Positions 7,948-15,914 of a stretch of DNA of 64,000 nucleotides are shown here, piece after piece. The position numbers were made by a program, and so were the translations under genes. Numbering within the stretch: the stretch's first letter is position 1; each line of letters opens with the position of its first letter. The stretch lies in assembly GCF_030518155.1 (NCBI RefSeq), contig NZ_JAULRU010000215.1:1-64000 (forward strand), in the 5' to 3' direction. The notes beneath the pieces were generated by a model. The model searched no databases and had not been told where the DNA came from. It saw only the letters and a program-made list of their open reading frames with translations. The DNA is from Gilvimarinus gilvus. GTDB lineage: Bacteria; Pseudomonadota; Gammaproteobacteria; Pseudomonadales; Cellvibrionaceae.

Positions 7948-7985
7948 AAAAAACCCCCGTACTCTCGCGAGTACGGGGGTTTTTT
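7948..7985 (-). terminator. Intrinsic terminator of tRNA-Ala
   Basis: AAAAAACCCCCGTACTC and GAGTACGGGGGTTTTTT form a very strong hairpin directly after the tRNA 3' end, with T-runs in both directions. Related but incomplete versions of this terminator occur at about 7785 and 7435 in the repeat cluster. Confidence 0.9.
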
Positions 7986-7992
7986 ATTTGTT

Positions 7993-8068
7993 TGGTGGAG
8001 CCTAGCGGGATCGAACCGCTGACCTCAACACTGCCAGTGTTGCGCTCTCCCAGCTGAGCTAAGGCCCC
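7993..8068 (-). tRNA. tRNA-Ala (anticodon GGC)
   Basis: The 76-nt minus-strand gene folds as a cloverleaf: acceptor GGGGCCU/AGGCUCC with the alanine identity pair G3-U70, D-arm GCUC..GAGC, anticodon stem CAACA/UGUUG with loop CUGGCAG (anticodon GGC, reading GCC/GCU), T-arm AGCGG-UUCGAUC-CCGCU, and an encoded CCA. It is followed by a strong terminator and preceded by its own promoter. Confidence 0.97.
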
Positions 8069-8081
8069 AAAAGAGGTGCGC

Positions 8082-8110
8082 ATGATAGGCTCGAGACCGA
8101 AAGCTGTCAA
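8082..8110 (-). promoter_or_regulatory. Sigma-70 promoter of tRNA-Ala
   Basis: On the minus strand, a perfect -35 TTGACA (8110-8105) and -10 TATCAT (8087-8082) are separated by exactly 17 bp. The -10 ends 13 bp before the mature tRNA 5' end. The stretch 8111-8254 upstream holds nothing else recognisable. Confidence 0.8.
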
Positions 8111-8254
8111 GGCTTTTACCTGAGAAATTTCAGCCAGTTAGCTTCTGTGTACAGAGTGCGGTCAACTTGCTGTTTTTTCCAACATTTGAGGATATCCCCT
8201 AGTTACGCCCCCTTACCCTTCAAGCCCCCAACAGACCTAGCTACGGAGTATTAC

Positions 8255-8466
8255 CCCCATCGCAACCAGCCGAAGGTACGCTGATTTTGCGGGTGAATTG
8301 CACACGGATGTGCAATTCAGGAAAAGCACCGGGAGGTGATTTTTTCCGACCCGTAAAATCTGTGTGCATTCGGGGACCCGCAGGGCTGAGGTGCGCGGGT
8401 GCGCTTTTTCGTCCCTTTTTGCCGCACAGGAAAAAGGGACTCGCCATCGCCCGGCGAAATAGGGCG
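8255..8466. repeat. Structured ~210-bp repeat element, copy 2
   Basis: Same orientation and order as copy 1 (6805-7019). The outer stem is GATTTTGCGGGT (8283-8294) with ACCCGTAAAATC (8349-8360). Inner hairpins are GAATTGCACA/TGTGCAATTC (8295-8304/8309-8318) and GGAAAAGCACC/GGTGATTTTTTCC (8320-8330/8335-8347). The conserved 10-bp hairpin is at 8411-8420/8431-8440. Bases in the two inner hairpins and the outer stem differ from copy 1, yet pairing is kept. It abuts the 3' end of gltX, so it may also act as a transcript end. Confidence 0.8.
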
Positions 8467-8472
8467 AAAACC

Positions 8473-9966
8473 TCAGTCGGCAGATTGCCCCAAAGCCATA
8501 AAGGCTTTCTCCAACTTCTTAAGCTGCTTCTTCCCCGGCTCCCCAAGTACATTAATCGCCTGACGCAAACGCGCGCGGCTCATATCCGGGCCCAGCAGGG
8601 TCATGGAATCCATCACCGAGAAAGACGCGGTGGTGCCGGCAATGGCCACGAATATTGGCGCCAGGAAGTCTTTGAGTTTGATGTCCATCTGCCCGGCCAA
8701 TTCCTTCAGGGTATTGAAGATGGCGTCGCGCTCCCAGTGGCGCAGGGCTTCTAAGCGCCAGAGGGCGAATTGCAGCAGTTGCTTTTGCTCGTCCAGCTCT
8801 AGCTTGTTGGCGGCAAAGTGGGCTTCGGTCAGCGGCAGAGCACCCGCGGCCAAAAAGGCCACCAGCGGGATAAAGTCGCCCAGGGTTTCCATGCGCTGCT
8901 GCGCGTGGGGCAGCATTTGCATGAGATTGTCGCGGTTGAGCGCCCACTCGGTAAGACGGTCCGCCAGGGCTTCGGTGCTCAGGTCTTCGCGAATCCACAG
9001 GCCGTTGAGCCAGCTCAGCTTTTCCACGTCGAAAATTGGGCCGCCGAGGCTGACGCGATTAATATCAAAGTGCTTCTGCATTTGCGCCAGAGAGAACTTC
9101 TCGCTTTCATCGGGCATGGACCAACCCATGCGGCCCAGATAGTTAATCACCGCCTCGGGCAGGTAACCGGCCTTTTGATAGTACAAAATGCTGGTGGGGT
9201 TTTTGCGCTTACTGAGCTTGGATTTATCCGGGTTGCGCAGCAGTGGCAAATGACACAGTACCGGCGCCTGCCAACCAAAATATTCATAAAGCTTTAAGTG
9301 CTTAGGTGCGGAGTTAATCCACTCTTCACCGCGAATCACGTGAGTAATGCCCATTAGGTGATCGTCCACCACATTGGCCAGATGATAGGTCGGCATGCCG
9401 TCGGCTTTGAGGAGCACTTGCATATCCACCTGTGACCAGTCGATTTCAATGTTGCCGCGCAACATGTCGTCAATGACGCAGACGCCCTCTTCCGGCAGCT
9501 TCATGCGCACCACATAGGGCTCGCCGGCATCGAGTTTGGCCTGTACTTGTTCGGCGCTGAGTTTTAAACCGCGGCCGTCGTACTTGGGTGTTTCACCTCG
9601 CGCTTGCTGTTCGCGGCGCATTTCGTCCAGCTCTTCGCCGGTGGCAAAACAGTAAAACGCGTGGCCTTTTTCGATCAGCTCATCGGCGTACTGTTTGTAG
9701 ATATCCATGCGCTCGCTTTGGCGGTAAGGGCCGTGATCGCCGCCCACATCCGGGCCTTCGTCCCAGTCGAGGCCGAGCCAGCGCAAGCTGTCGAGAATCG
9801 CCTGTTCCGATTCCGCGGTGCTACGAGTTTGATCGGTGTCTTCAATGCGCAGTAAAAACTGGCCGCCGTGCTGACGGGCAAAACACATATTAAACAGTGC
9901 AATATAGGCGGTGCCTACGTGGGGGTCGCCCGTGGGCGACGGAGCAATACGAGTGCGAACGGTCAT
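8473..9966 (-). CDS. gltX: Glutamate--tRNA ligase
   Basis: The 497-aa class I synthetase charges tRNA-Glu in the cytoplasm. The N-terminal [12 protein letters not shown] carries the HIGH-like motif (HVGT, residues 16-19), and the KMSKS loop is present as KLSKR near residue 250. The C-terminal anticodon-binding domain follows. The length is normal for a bacterial GluRS of the type without the CxCxY zinc site. ATG 9966 begins exactly at the conserved [13 protein letters not shown] start. tRNA-Ala lies downstream on the same strand with its own promoter. Confidence 0.97.
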   Translation of the reverse strand: MTVRTRIAPSPTGDPHVGTAYIALFNMCFARQHGGQFLLRIEDTDQTRSTAESEQAILDSLRWLGLDWDEGPDVGGDHGPYRQSERMDIYKQYADELIEKGHAFYCFATGEELDEMRREQQARGETPKYDGRGLKLSAEQVQAKLDAGEPYVVRMKLPEEGVCVIDDMLRGNIEIDWSQVDMQVLLKADGMPTYHLANVVDDHLMGITHVIRGEEWINSAPKHLKLYEYFGWQAPVLCHLPLLRNPDKSKLSKRKNPTSILYYQKAGYLPEAVINYLGRMGWSMPDESEKFSLAQMQKHFDINRVSLGGPIFDVEKLSWLNGLWIREDLSTEALADRLTEWALNRDNLMQMLPHAQQRMETLGDFIPLVAFLAAGALPLTEAHFAANKLELDEQKQLLQFALWRLEALRHWERDAIFNTLKELAGQMDIKLKDFLAPIFVAIAGTTASFSVMDSMTLLGPDMSRARLRQAINVLGEPGKKQLKKLEKAFMALGQSAD

Positions 9967-9990
9967 AAGAGTCTCTTGTGTCGGTTCTGT

Positions 9991-11031
9991 CTATAAATTT
10001 ACAAAGGCCTGCCAAAGTTGCTCGCCACTAATTACCTCGAGCGTGCGTGGGCGCTTGGCTTGCCCTGCATTAACGGTGGCCGAATTATCCGGGTGGCGGC
10101 ACAGGCGCTTACCGCACATATCGCAGATATAGCCCGGCGCCACAATATGCACCGAGCGCGGGCCGGTGGCACCGATTAACGCGGGGTCCGTCGGGCCATA
10201 GGCCGTCACCGTGGGCTTACCCAACGCGGCGGCAATATGAGCAAGGCCGGTATCGTTACACACGGCGCCGCGGCTTGCGTGCAGTAGGCCCGCGAGTTGC
10301 GTCAGGCTCATACGCTCTAAAACTTTGGCGTTGTCACGCCCTTTTGCAATAGCGTTGGCCGCTTCGCGCTCGGCCGGTGAGCCCCACGGCAGCAGCACAT
10401 CCAACCCCTGTGCGGCGGCTAAATCAATCAGCCCCTGCCAGCTGGTATTGGGCAAACACTTGGTGGGCCAACTGGCGTTGGTCACCGCCACAATATACGG
10501 GTTTTGCGTCACTGTTTGCGCCGGCCAGCTTTGTTCCGCCAAGCCAAATTCGGGGGCAATGCTGGGCCGCTGGTAACCGAGGCCGGCGGCGAATAAATCG
10601 CGCCAGCGATCCACCGCTAAAATATCTTGCGCCACCGCAAAGCGGCGCTGATAAAACCAATGGGCGCCGCGCTCGCGCACCGAGTCGGCATCCGGCCCGG
10701 CGCGTAAACCGCGCGCCATACGCGTCACCGAGGCACTTTTAAAATTGGTTTGTGCATCCAACACCAGGTCGTACTCAGTGCGACGCAGCTCTTGCCAGTA
10801 GGCTTTTAATTCGCCCGATTTCCAGGCCGATTTTGGCGACTTTTTCCAGCGCCGATGCGCCGAAACAATGGTGCGCTCCACCGCCGGATGCCAGGTGGGC
10901 ACCTCGGCAAAGGCTTCATCCACCGCCCAGTCGAAACGGATACCGGGAATAGCGCGCACCGCATCGGAAACCGCGGGCAGCGTCTGCACCAAGTCTCCCA
11001 TGGAGCTGAGTTTAACGATCAGTACTTTCAT
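9991..11031 (-). CDS. waaC: Lipopolysaccharide heptosyltransferase I
   Basis: A 346-aa glycosyltransferase of family GT9. It adds the first L-glycero-D-manno-heptose to Kdo of the LPS inner core at the cytoplasmic face. The start MKVLIVKLSSMGDLVQTLP is diagnostic for WaaC. The C-terminal donor site includes CNDTGLAHIAAALGKPTVTAYGPTDP. ATG 11031 begins at this motif; longer frames run into the heptamer array upstream and are not believable. An odd C-terminal tail has CDMCGKRLC, a Cys-rich extension after the domain. It lies 24 bp upstream of gltX, possibly co-transcribed. Confidence 0.92.
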   Translation of the reverse strand: MKVLIVKLSSMGDLVQTLPAVSDAVRAIPGIRFDWAVDEAFAEVPTWHPAVERTIVSAHRRWKKSPKSAWKSGELKAYWQELRRTEYDLVLDAQTNFKSASVTRMARGLRAGPDADSVRERGAHWFYQRRFAVAQDILAVDRWRDLFAAGLGYQRPSIAPEFGLAEQSWPAQTVTQNPYIVAVTNASWPTKCLPNTSWQGLIDLAAAQGLDVLLPWGSPAEREAANAIAKGRDNAKVLERMSLTQLAGLLHASRGAVCNDTGLAHIAAALGKPTVTAYGPTDPALIGATGPRSVHIVAPGYICDMCGKRLCRHPDNSATVNAGQAKRPRTLEVISGEQLWQAFVNL

Positions 11032-11106
11032 GCGCGATTGGCCGGCCGTAAAAGCGCGCCATTGTAGCGTAAACACGGGGGTGCGGGATATGGGTTTGGT
11101 GGTGAA

Positions 11107-11225
11107 GGGGAACGGGGAACGGGGAACGGATAATGGTAAACGTGAACTGGGGACAAAGCTGGTGGCTCTGCGCAACCCATTGCCCGTCAACCGTTCGCCG
11201 TTGCCCGTCAACCGTCAACCGTCAA
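11107..11225. repeat. Heptanucleotide repeat arrays (GGGGAAC-type and CCGTCAA-type)
   Basis: First array: GGGGAAC three times at 11107-11127, then in-phase degenerate units GGATAAT and GGTAAAC. Second array: 11184-11225 is six consecutive 7-mers on the plus strand, CCGTCAA, CCGTTCG, CCGTTGC, then CCGTCAA three times. Read on the minus strand these are GGTTGAC, GGCGAAC and GGGCAAC. All non-degenerate units fit GGNNRAC. The second array contains the stop codon of the LysR gene, whose last residues (TVDG) are encoded by repeat units. Confidence 0.85.
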
Positions 11226-12143
11226 ACTCCCCATCGCCTCCCCCAAATACTGCCACACCGCATCCACGGCGCGGTTGCGCGCTTCGCGCCCCAGGCACAC
11301 CAGGTGAATGGGGGAGGCTTCGGGGTGGCGCCAGCCGGTGAGTACTGGCACTAAGCTGCCCGCAGCCAGCTCTGGCTGAATAAGTAGCGGGTCGACAAAC
11401 ACTACCCCTAGCCCCATTGCCGCCAGAGCCGCGAGCGAGCGGCCATCGTCGCCGCATATGGCATCGTCTATGGCGACGTTGACAGTGTCACCATCGTTGT
11501 TGGCAAAGGTCCAGTGGTCCATCGCGAACTGAGAGTTTTTGAAAAACAAACACGGGTGCTGGGTGAGCTCGCGCGGATTCGTCAGTGGTTTAGCCCGTGC
11601 CAAGTAACTTGGGGCGGCGTAACACGCCCAGGACTTTTCGCCAATTTTTTTGGCCACCAGTGACGAGTTAGGTAAGTGCCCTACCCGCACGGCAATGTCC
11701 ACCCGCTGGCTAATTAAATCCACCACCTCGTCGGTAATATTAAACTCCAACGCCACCTTGGGGAAACGCCGTCGCAACTCGGGGATCACCGGCAGTAAAT
11801 AGCGCTCGCCAATTAAGGTGGAACTGCTGATTTTAACCCGGCCGGCGGGCTCGGCCTGTTGCGCCATTTTCAAACTGGCGGCGCTGTCCAACACGCCCTG
11901 CAGTGATTGGGCCGAAACCAACAGGCTGGCGCCCTCATCGGTCAGGCAAAGCTGGCGGGTACTGCGCTGCAATAAGCGCTGGCCCAGCGCCTCCTCAAGC
12001 TGGCTGACTTTTTTACTGATGGACGAGCGCGGCAAACCCAGCGCTGTCGCCGCAGCCTGAAAGCTGCCCAGCCCAGCCACCCGCGTAAACACGTACAGCT
12101 GGGGCAGGTGTTGGTGCAACAGACGCACAATATCGACATTCAT
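11208..12143 (-). CDS. LysR-family transcriptional regulator
   Basis: The 311-aa protein has an N-terminal winged helix-turn-helix (about residues 12-70, with GSFQAAATALGLPRSSISKK and LEEALGQRLLQRSTR) and a type 2 periplasmic-binding-like effector domain. The sub-type resembles CrgA/YafC-like LysR proteins. ATG 12143 is preferred; longer frames start inside the heptamer array at 12151-12187. The C-terminus runs into the second heptamer array and ends within it. It is divergent from the SDR gene at 12311, its likely target, with 167 bp between them. Confidence 0.9.
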   Translation of the reverse strand: MNVDIVRLLHQHLPQLYVFTRVAGLGSFQAAATALGLPRSSISKKVSQLEEALGQRLLQRSTRQLCLTDEGASLLVSAQSLQGVLDSAASLKMAQQAEPAGRVKISSSTLIGERYLLPVIPELRRRFPKVALEFNITDEVVDLISQRVDIAVRVGHLPNSSLVAKKIGEKSWACYAAPSYLARAKPLTNPRELTQHPCLFFKNSQFAMDHWTFANNDGDTVNVAIDDAICGDDGRSLAALAAMGLGVVFVDPLLIQPELAAGSLVPVLTGWRHPEASPIHLVCLGREARNRAVDAVWQYLGEAMGSLTVDG

Positions 12144-12150
12144 ATTCTTT

Positions 12151-12187
12151 CGTTCCCCGTTCCCCGTTCCCCGTTCCCCGTTCCCCG
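12151..12187. repeat. Heptanucleotide array, CGTTCCC x5
   Basis: Five perfect units plus CG. The minus-strand unit is GGGGAAC, the same as in the array at 11107. The LysR gene is thus bracketed by heptamer arrays. It lies just upstream of the LysR start codon, in the LysR/SDR control region. Confidence 0.9.
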
Positions 12188-12310
12188 ACAATTATTTCCC
12201 ATCCAGAACCATTAAGTTTCCACAATGGTGACTTATCGGAAACAGAATCCCAATTTACACTTGCCTGCAATGAAAACGCAAGTTCAGTCCAGCCCCATAA
12301 GGAGATCCCC

Positions 12311-13036
12311 ATGAGCAAAACGGTTTTAATAACAGGCGGCACCTCAGGTATAGGTTACGCGAGCGCCAAAGCCCTGAAGGCAGAGGGAAATCGAGTGCTG
12401 ATTACCGGCCGCGATCAGGCGCGATTAGATAAAGCCGCAAGTGAACTCGGTGTTGAGGCCATTTTGTGTGATAGCACAAACGCCGCTGCCATTGTCGCGC
12501 TGGGCAAACGCTTGGCAAAAGACGGTATAACCCTGGATGGACTGGTACTGAACGCCGGTATTTTTTACCCGCGCGCGATCAGCGACGAGAGCTGGGACAA
12601 TATTCAGGTCACCATGAACACCAACTTTGCCGGCCCGTTTATGATGATGCAAGCCTTGGCAGGCACTATGAGCAACCCGGCAAGCGTGGTGTTTATTTCC
12701 AGCGTGGCGGTCGAAAAAGCACACCCCACCTGCGCCGCCTATGCGGCCAGTAAAGCGGCCTTTGAAGCGGCGGCGGGCGTTATGAATGTGGAGCTGGCGG
12801 CCAGCGGCATTCGGGTGAACTCCATTCGCCCCGGGGTGACCTTAACGGAGATTCAGAAAAAAGCCGGCATGAGCGACGAGGACATTGCCGGGCTTGCCGA
12901 ATCCCTCAAGGGCTTGCCGGTGGGGCGCATATTATCGCCCGCTGACATAGTCCCCGCCGTGCAATACCTGCTCAGCGATGCCAGCATTGCCATGCGCAAT
13001 GGGCATATGACGATTGATGGTGGGTTTGGGTTGTAG
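12311..13036 (+). CDS. Short-chain dehydrogenase/reductase (SDR)
   Basis: A classical 241-aa SDR, NAD(P)-dependent and cytoplasmic. The cofactor motif TGGTSGIG is at residues 8-15, the structural LVLNAG follows, the catalytic Ser is in FISSVAV and the YxxxK active site is YAASK. The C-terminus ends MTIDGGFGL as in many sugar/keto-acyl SDRs. AAGGAG is 8 nt upstream of the ATG. The partner is the divergent LysR gene. The substrate cannot be told from sequence. Confidence 0.92.
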   Translation: MSKTVLITGGTSGIGYASAKALKAEGNRVLITGRDQARLDKAASELGVEAILCDSTNAAAIVALGKRLAKDGITLDGLVLNAGIFYPRAISDESWDNIQVTMNTNFAGPFMMMQALAGTMSNPASVVFISSVAVEKAHPTCAAYAASKAAFEAAAGVMNVELAASGIRVNSIRPGVTLTEIQKKAGMSDEDIAGLAESLKGLPVGRILSPADIVPAVQYLLSDASIAMRNGHMTIDGGFGL

Positions 13037-13040
13037 AGCC

Positions 13041-13096
13041 GGGGAACGGGGATCGGTATAAAATTTCGTTCTCCGTTCCCCATCAACCGTCAACCG
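13041..13096. repeat. Heptamer units in both orientations after the SDR gene
   Basis: GGGGAAC and GGGGATC (13041-13054) are followed, after an AT-rich gap, by inverted units of CGTTCTC, CGTTCCC and CAACCGT type up to the GH9 stop. GGGGAACGG (13041-13049) can pair with CCGTTCCCC (about 13073-13081). The array fills the whole gap between the convergent SDR and GH9 genes and could end both transcripts. Confidence 0.65.
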
Positions 13097-14917
13097 TTAT
13101 TCACCCCCATAAATACTCTCCAACGCACCGGTTACATACACCAGCGGTGCGTTCCAGTTGATGGTCACTTCGTTGGTGGAGTAGCTGCACCAATGATCTA
13201 AATAGGCGCGAGCCACGGCTTCGTCGCCGTAGGGGTAGTTGTCGGCGCCGCAGTCGTTTTGGGCGTTGGTGTTGGGGCCGCCGGCCAAAAAGCCTGGCAC
13301 CGGGTCAACAACATTATCCGCCTCGGACTGACGGTGGTGAATGTGCATCGGCGGGCGCGCCCCGAACCCGGTAACGTAGCTGTATTCGGTGGGGTTGCGT
13401 CCCAGGGTGTAATCCAGCAGTGCCTGCGCCGCGTTTACGTATTTCATATCGGCGCTGTAATCGTACGCTTGCAGTACCATCATCGCCTTATTAAGCGCGC
13501 CGCCGTTACTGCCCCAATAGAAGTTTCCCGCCACCAGCGGCACACCGTAGGCCGAGCTGTTCATATCGGCAACGATGGAGTCGGCCAATTCGACAATGCG
13601 CGATTCAATTAACGCCTGATCCGCCGCTGCGGTTAAGTTCGCGCGATGCTTGGCCAACGACACCCAGGCCAAACCATCGGTGTTGGCCCAACCCGGAACA
13701 CCGTTGCTGATGGACTCTAAGTTTGCCGCTTGCAGGTAATCGTCATCGCCGGTGGTGATGTAGAGCTCAACCGCAGCCCAGGCAAATTCATCCTCAAAGC
13801 GACTGTCACCGTAGCCGCCGGTTTGAATATCTTCGGGCTGCTGATAGGCCACATTAGGGTTGGCTTGCGCCCACTGCCAGGCAGACTGCGCCGCAGCCAG
13901 CATATCGTCAGACAGGCCCGAATACACCGCCTCATGCTCTGCCACTACCCGGCTAGCCACCGCCATTACTGCCGCGAAGTTTAGCGTGGCCGAGGTGCCC
14001 TTTTGCACCACATAGCGCGGCTCGGTGCCTTCGGCAGGCATCACCGCTCCGGCAAAGTTTTTGGTGGTGAGCTTGTGGTATACGCCACCGTCGTTAGGAT
14101 CTTGCATATCCAGCATCCACTCGAGGTTCCACATCGCCTCTTCGAGAATGTCTGGGGTGTCGTTACCGCTTTCGGGAATACCGGCGTCGGTGGCCGCGTA
14201 AAAAGCGCCGTGATGCTCAAGTGCCGCCAATAAGGTGTAGGTGGATATGCCGGAGTTAACAATATATTTGCCGAAGTCGCCGGCGTCGTACCAGCCTTTA
14301 GGCGCCGATATAGAAGTGCCCTCTGGCCTTTCGGCGGAGGCTGCCGAGGCGTGCACCAGCACATCGGTATCCGGGTGGCCGGCAGCGCGCGCCCAATCGC
14401 CAGCGTGTTCGGCCGCGAGCGCTGAACTGGCGCGATTAAAATAGAAGGCTTTTAAAGCGCCTATATTCAAGGCTTTATAGGGCTGACTGGCAATCACAAA
14501 CGGGTCGGAATCCTCCGCGCCGGCAACGCGAATCACATAGGTGCCGGGGTCTTGCAGGTCGGAAAAATCGGCTTGGGCCACCACCTGATTGGCGGGAGTC
14601 CACTCGCTAAACGCCGACAGTTCACCTTCCAGTACGGCCACCTCGGTATCGGTATTGATCACCGAAAACGCGGTTGCGCTGACCTCGGGAACAACGGCAA
14701 CCTTAGCCGCTTGCGGCGCAAAGCCGATTTGATTCAACAGAATACGACCAGCGGATTCGACCGAGCTTGAACTCTCACTGGAGGCTTCCGAGCTGGACTG
14801 GCTGCTGGCACTGCTGGAGGGGTTACTGTTGCTGCTTCCGCCGCCACTGCTGCCACAACTGGCCAATACAAAGGCGCTGCACAGGGCCAGGGCGGCCTTA
14901 ATGCGTAAGGGTTTCAT
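13097..14917 (-). CDS. GH9 endoglucanase lipoprotein
   Basis: A 606-aa glycoside hydrolase family 9 enzyme, an endo-acting beta-1,4-glucanase by family. The lipobox LASC places Cys21 as the lipid anchor, so it sits on the outer membrane or cell surface. A Ser-rich linker (about 22-54), an Ig-like CelD_N domain (about 57-145) and the (alpha/alpha)6 catalytic domain follow. Catalytic Asp pair: WYDAGDFGKY (Asp211, Asp214). The late HHRQS motif and the Glu of STNEVTINWNAP complete the GH9 signature. ATG 14917 has GAGGAAG upstream and begins the signal peptide. Codon use is normal for the window. Confidence 0.93.
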   Translation of the reverse strand: MKPLRIKAALALCSAFVLASCGSSGGGSSNSNPSSSASSQSSSEASSESSSSVESAGRILLNQIGFAPQAAKVAVVPEVSATAFSVINTDTEVAVLEGELSAFSEWTPANQVVAQADFSDLQDPGTYVIRVAGAEDSDPFVIASQPYKALNIGALKAFYFNRASSALAAEHAGDWARAAGHPDTDVLVHASAASAERPEGTSISAPKGWYDAGDFGKYIVNSGISTYTLLAALEHHGAFYAATDAGIPESGNDTPDILEEAMWNLEWMLDMQDPNDGGVYHKLTTKNFAGAVMPAEGTEPRYVVQKGTSATLNFAAVMAVASRVVAEHEAVYSGLSDDMLAAAQSAWQWAQANPNVAYQQPEDIQTGGYGDSRFEDEFAWAAVELYITTGDDDYLQAANLESISNGVPGWANTDGLAWVSLAKHRANLTAAADQALIESRIVELADSIVADMNSSAYGVPLVAGNFYWGSNGGALNKAMMVLQAYDYSADMKYVNAAQALLDYTLGRNPTEYSYVTGFGARPPMHIHHRQSEADNVVDPVPGFLAGGPNTNAQNDCGADNYPYGDEAVARAYLDHWCSYSTNEVTINWNAPLVYVTGALESIYGGE

Positions 14918-15017
14918 GGGCACTTCCTCATATTTATTTTTTATTGATATGGGGGAGAGTCTACCGGTAAACAAGGTTTATTTGATGGATAAGTGCGCAA
15001 AGAAGGGTTAATGGCTT

Positions 15018-15164
15018 TGAGGTCTGAGGTCTGAGGTCTGAGGTCTGAGGTCTGAGGTCTGAGGTCTGAGGTCTGAGGTCTGAGGTCTGAGGTCTAAGGT
15101 CTAAGGTCTGAGGTCTGAGGTCTGAGGTCTAAGGTCTGAGGTCTAAGGTCTAAGGTCTGAGGTC
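15018..15164. repeat. 21-unit heptanucleotide array (TGAGGTC/TAAGGTC)
   Basis: 147 bp made of exactly 21 head-to-tail 7-mers. Most units are TGAGGTC; a minority, mainly in the last half, are TAAGGTC. It lies upstream of the GH9 gene and downstream of hda, filling most of that gap. It differs from the GGNNRAC arrays (unit GGTCTGA when started at GG) but has the same period. Confidence 0.97.
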
Positions 15165-15200
15165 GTTAGCGTCCGACCTCAGTCGTCTGACATCAAGCGT

Positions 15201-15914
15201 TTATAAACCCAACGTCTTTTTCACAAAGGGTATGGTCAATTTGCGCTGCTCGGCCAGCGAGGCGTGATCGAGTTTGTGCAGACAGCAAAACAGCTGGTTC
15301 ATGTCGCGGGGTACGCGCTGCACTATGTAGTTGGCAACGTCTGCTGATAAATCCAGCCCGCGCTCTTTCGCGCGTTTGCGCAGAGCCTGTATTTTTTCAT
15401 CGTCGCCTAAACTTTCGACCGCATAAATTACGCCCCACTGAAAACGCGATTGTAAATCGGCCAGGTGAACACCCAGCGAACGCGGGTTGTGGGTGGCGGC
15501 AACCAGCAAGAGTTTACCGGAGTCACGCAGGGCGTTGTACAGGTTAAAAAGTGCCCTTTCCCACTGAGCGTTACCGGCAATGGCATCGAGCCCGTCGAGG
15601 CACACCAAGTCCATATGCTCAAGCCCTTCCAGCAATGCTTCAGGCGCAAAACCCATCACATCGTTGAGCGGTAAATACTGAACGTTCACCCCCATTGATT
15701 CGGCGTAGTGACAGCTCGCCTGCAGCAAGTGAGTTAAGCCGGCGCCGGAGGCACCCCATAAATACACAAACTGTTCGCCATTGTTTTCAACTTGCGCCTT
15801 CAGGCAGTTCACAACTTCGAGATTAACCGAGTGTTCGGGCGCAAAAAAATTGGCAAAGGTGGCGTCGTCTTTAAGGCTTACCCCTAACGATAACTGCTGA
15901 GGAGCACTGCCCAT
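15201..15914 (-). CDS. hda: DnaA regulatory inactivator Hda
   Basis: A 237-aa AAA+ DnaA paralogue that, with the loaded sliding clamp, stimulates ATP hydrolysis by DnaA and so limits re-initiation. The N-terminal QQLSLGVSL is the clamp-binding motif. The modified Walker A is WGASGAGLTHLL and Walker B is LVCLDGLDAI. Its ATG shares one base with the stop of the upstream DUF2066 gene (TAATG), which implies translational coupling. Confidence 0.93.
   Translation of the reverse strand: MGSAPQQLSLGVSLKDDATFANFFAPEHSVNLEVVNCLKAQVENNGEQFVYLWGASGAGLTHLLQASCHYAESMGVNVQYLPLNDVMGFAPEALLEGLEHMDLVCLDGLDAIAGNAQWERALFNLYNALRDSGKLLLVAATHNPRSLGVHLADLQSRFQWGVIYAVESLGDDEKIQALRKRAKERGLDLSADVANYIVQRVPRDMNQLFCCLHKLDHASLAEQRKLTIPFVKKTLGL

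Noticed and set aside
5108-8470. Prophage or integrative element
   Set aside because: No integrase, excisionase, structural phage gene or clear attachment-site pair; only a short partial tRNA match was found.
8552-9893. Antisense and alternate-frame long reading frames within gltX
   Set aside because: gltX has full-length family motifs; the others are high-GC shadows.
10325-11341. Plus-strand frames opposite waaC and through the heptamer arrays
   Set aside because: They are antisense shadows of waaC and LysR, and the repeat-encoded parts give periodic peptides only.
15018-15164. Tandem array considered as CRISPR
   Set aside because: Units are 7 bp and head to tail with no spacers, and no cas genes are in the window.
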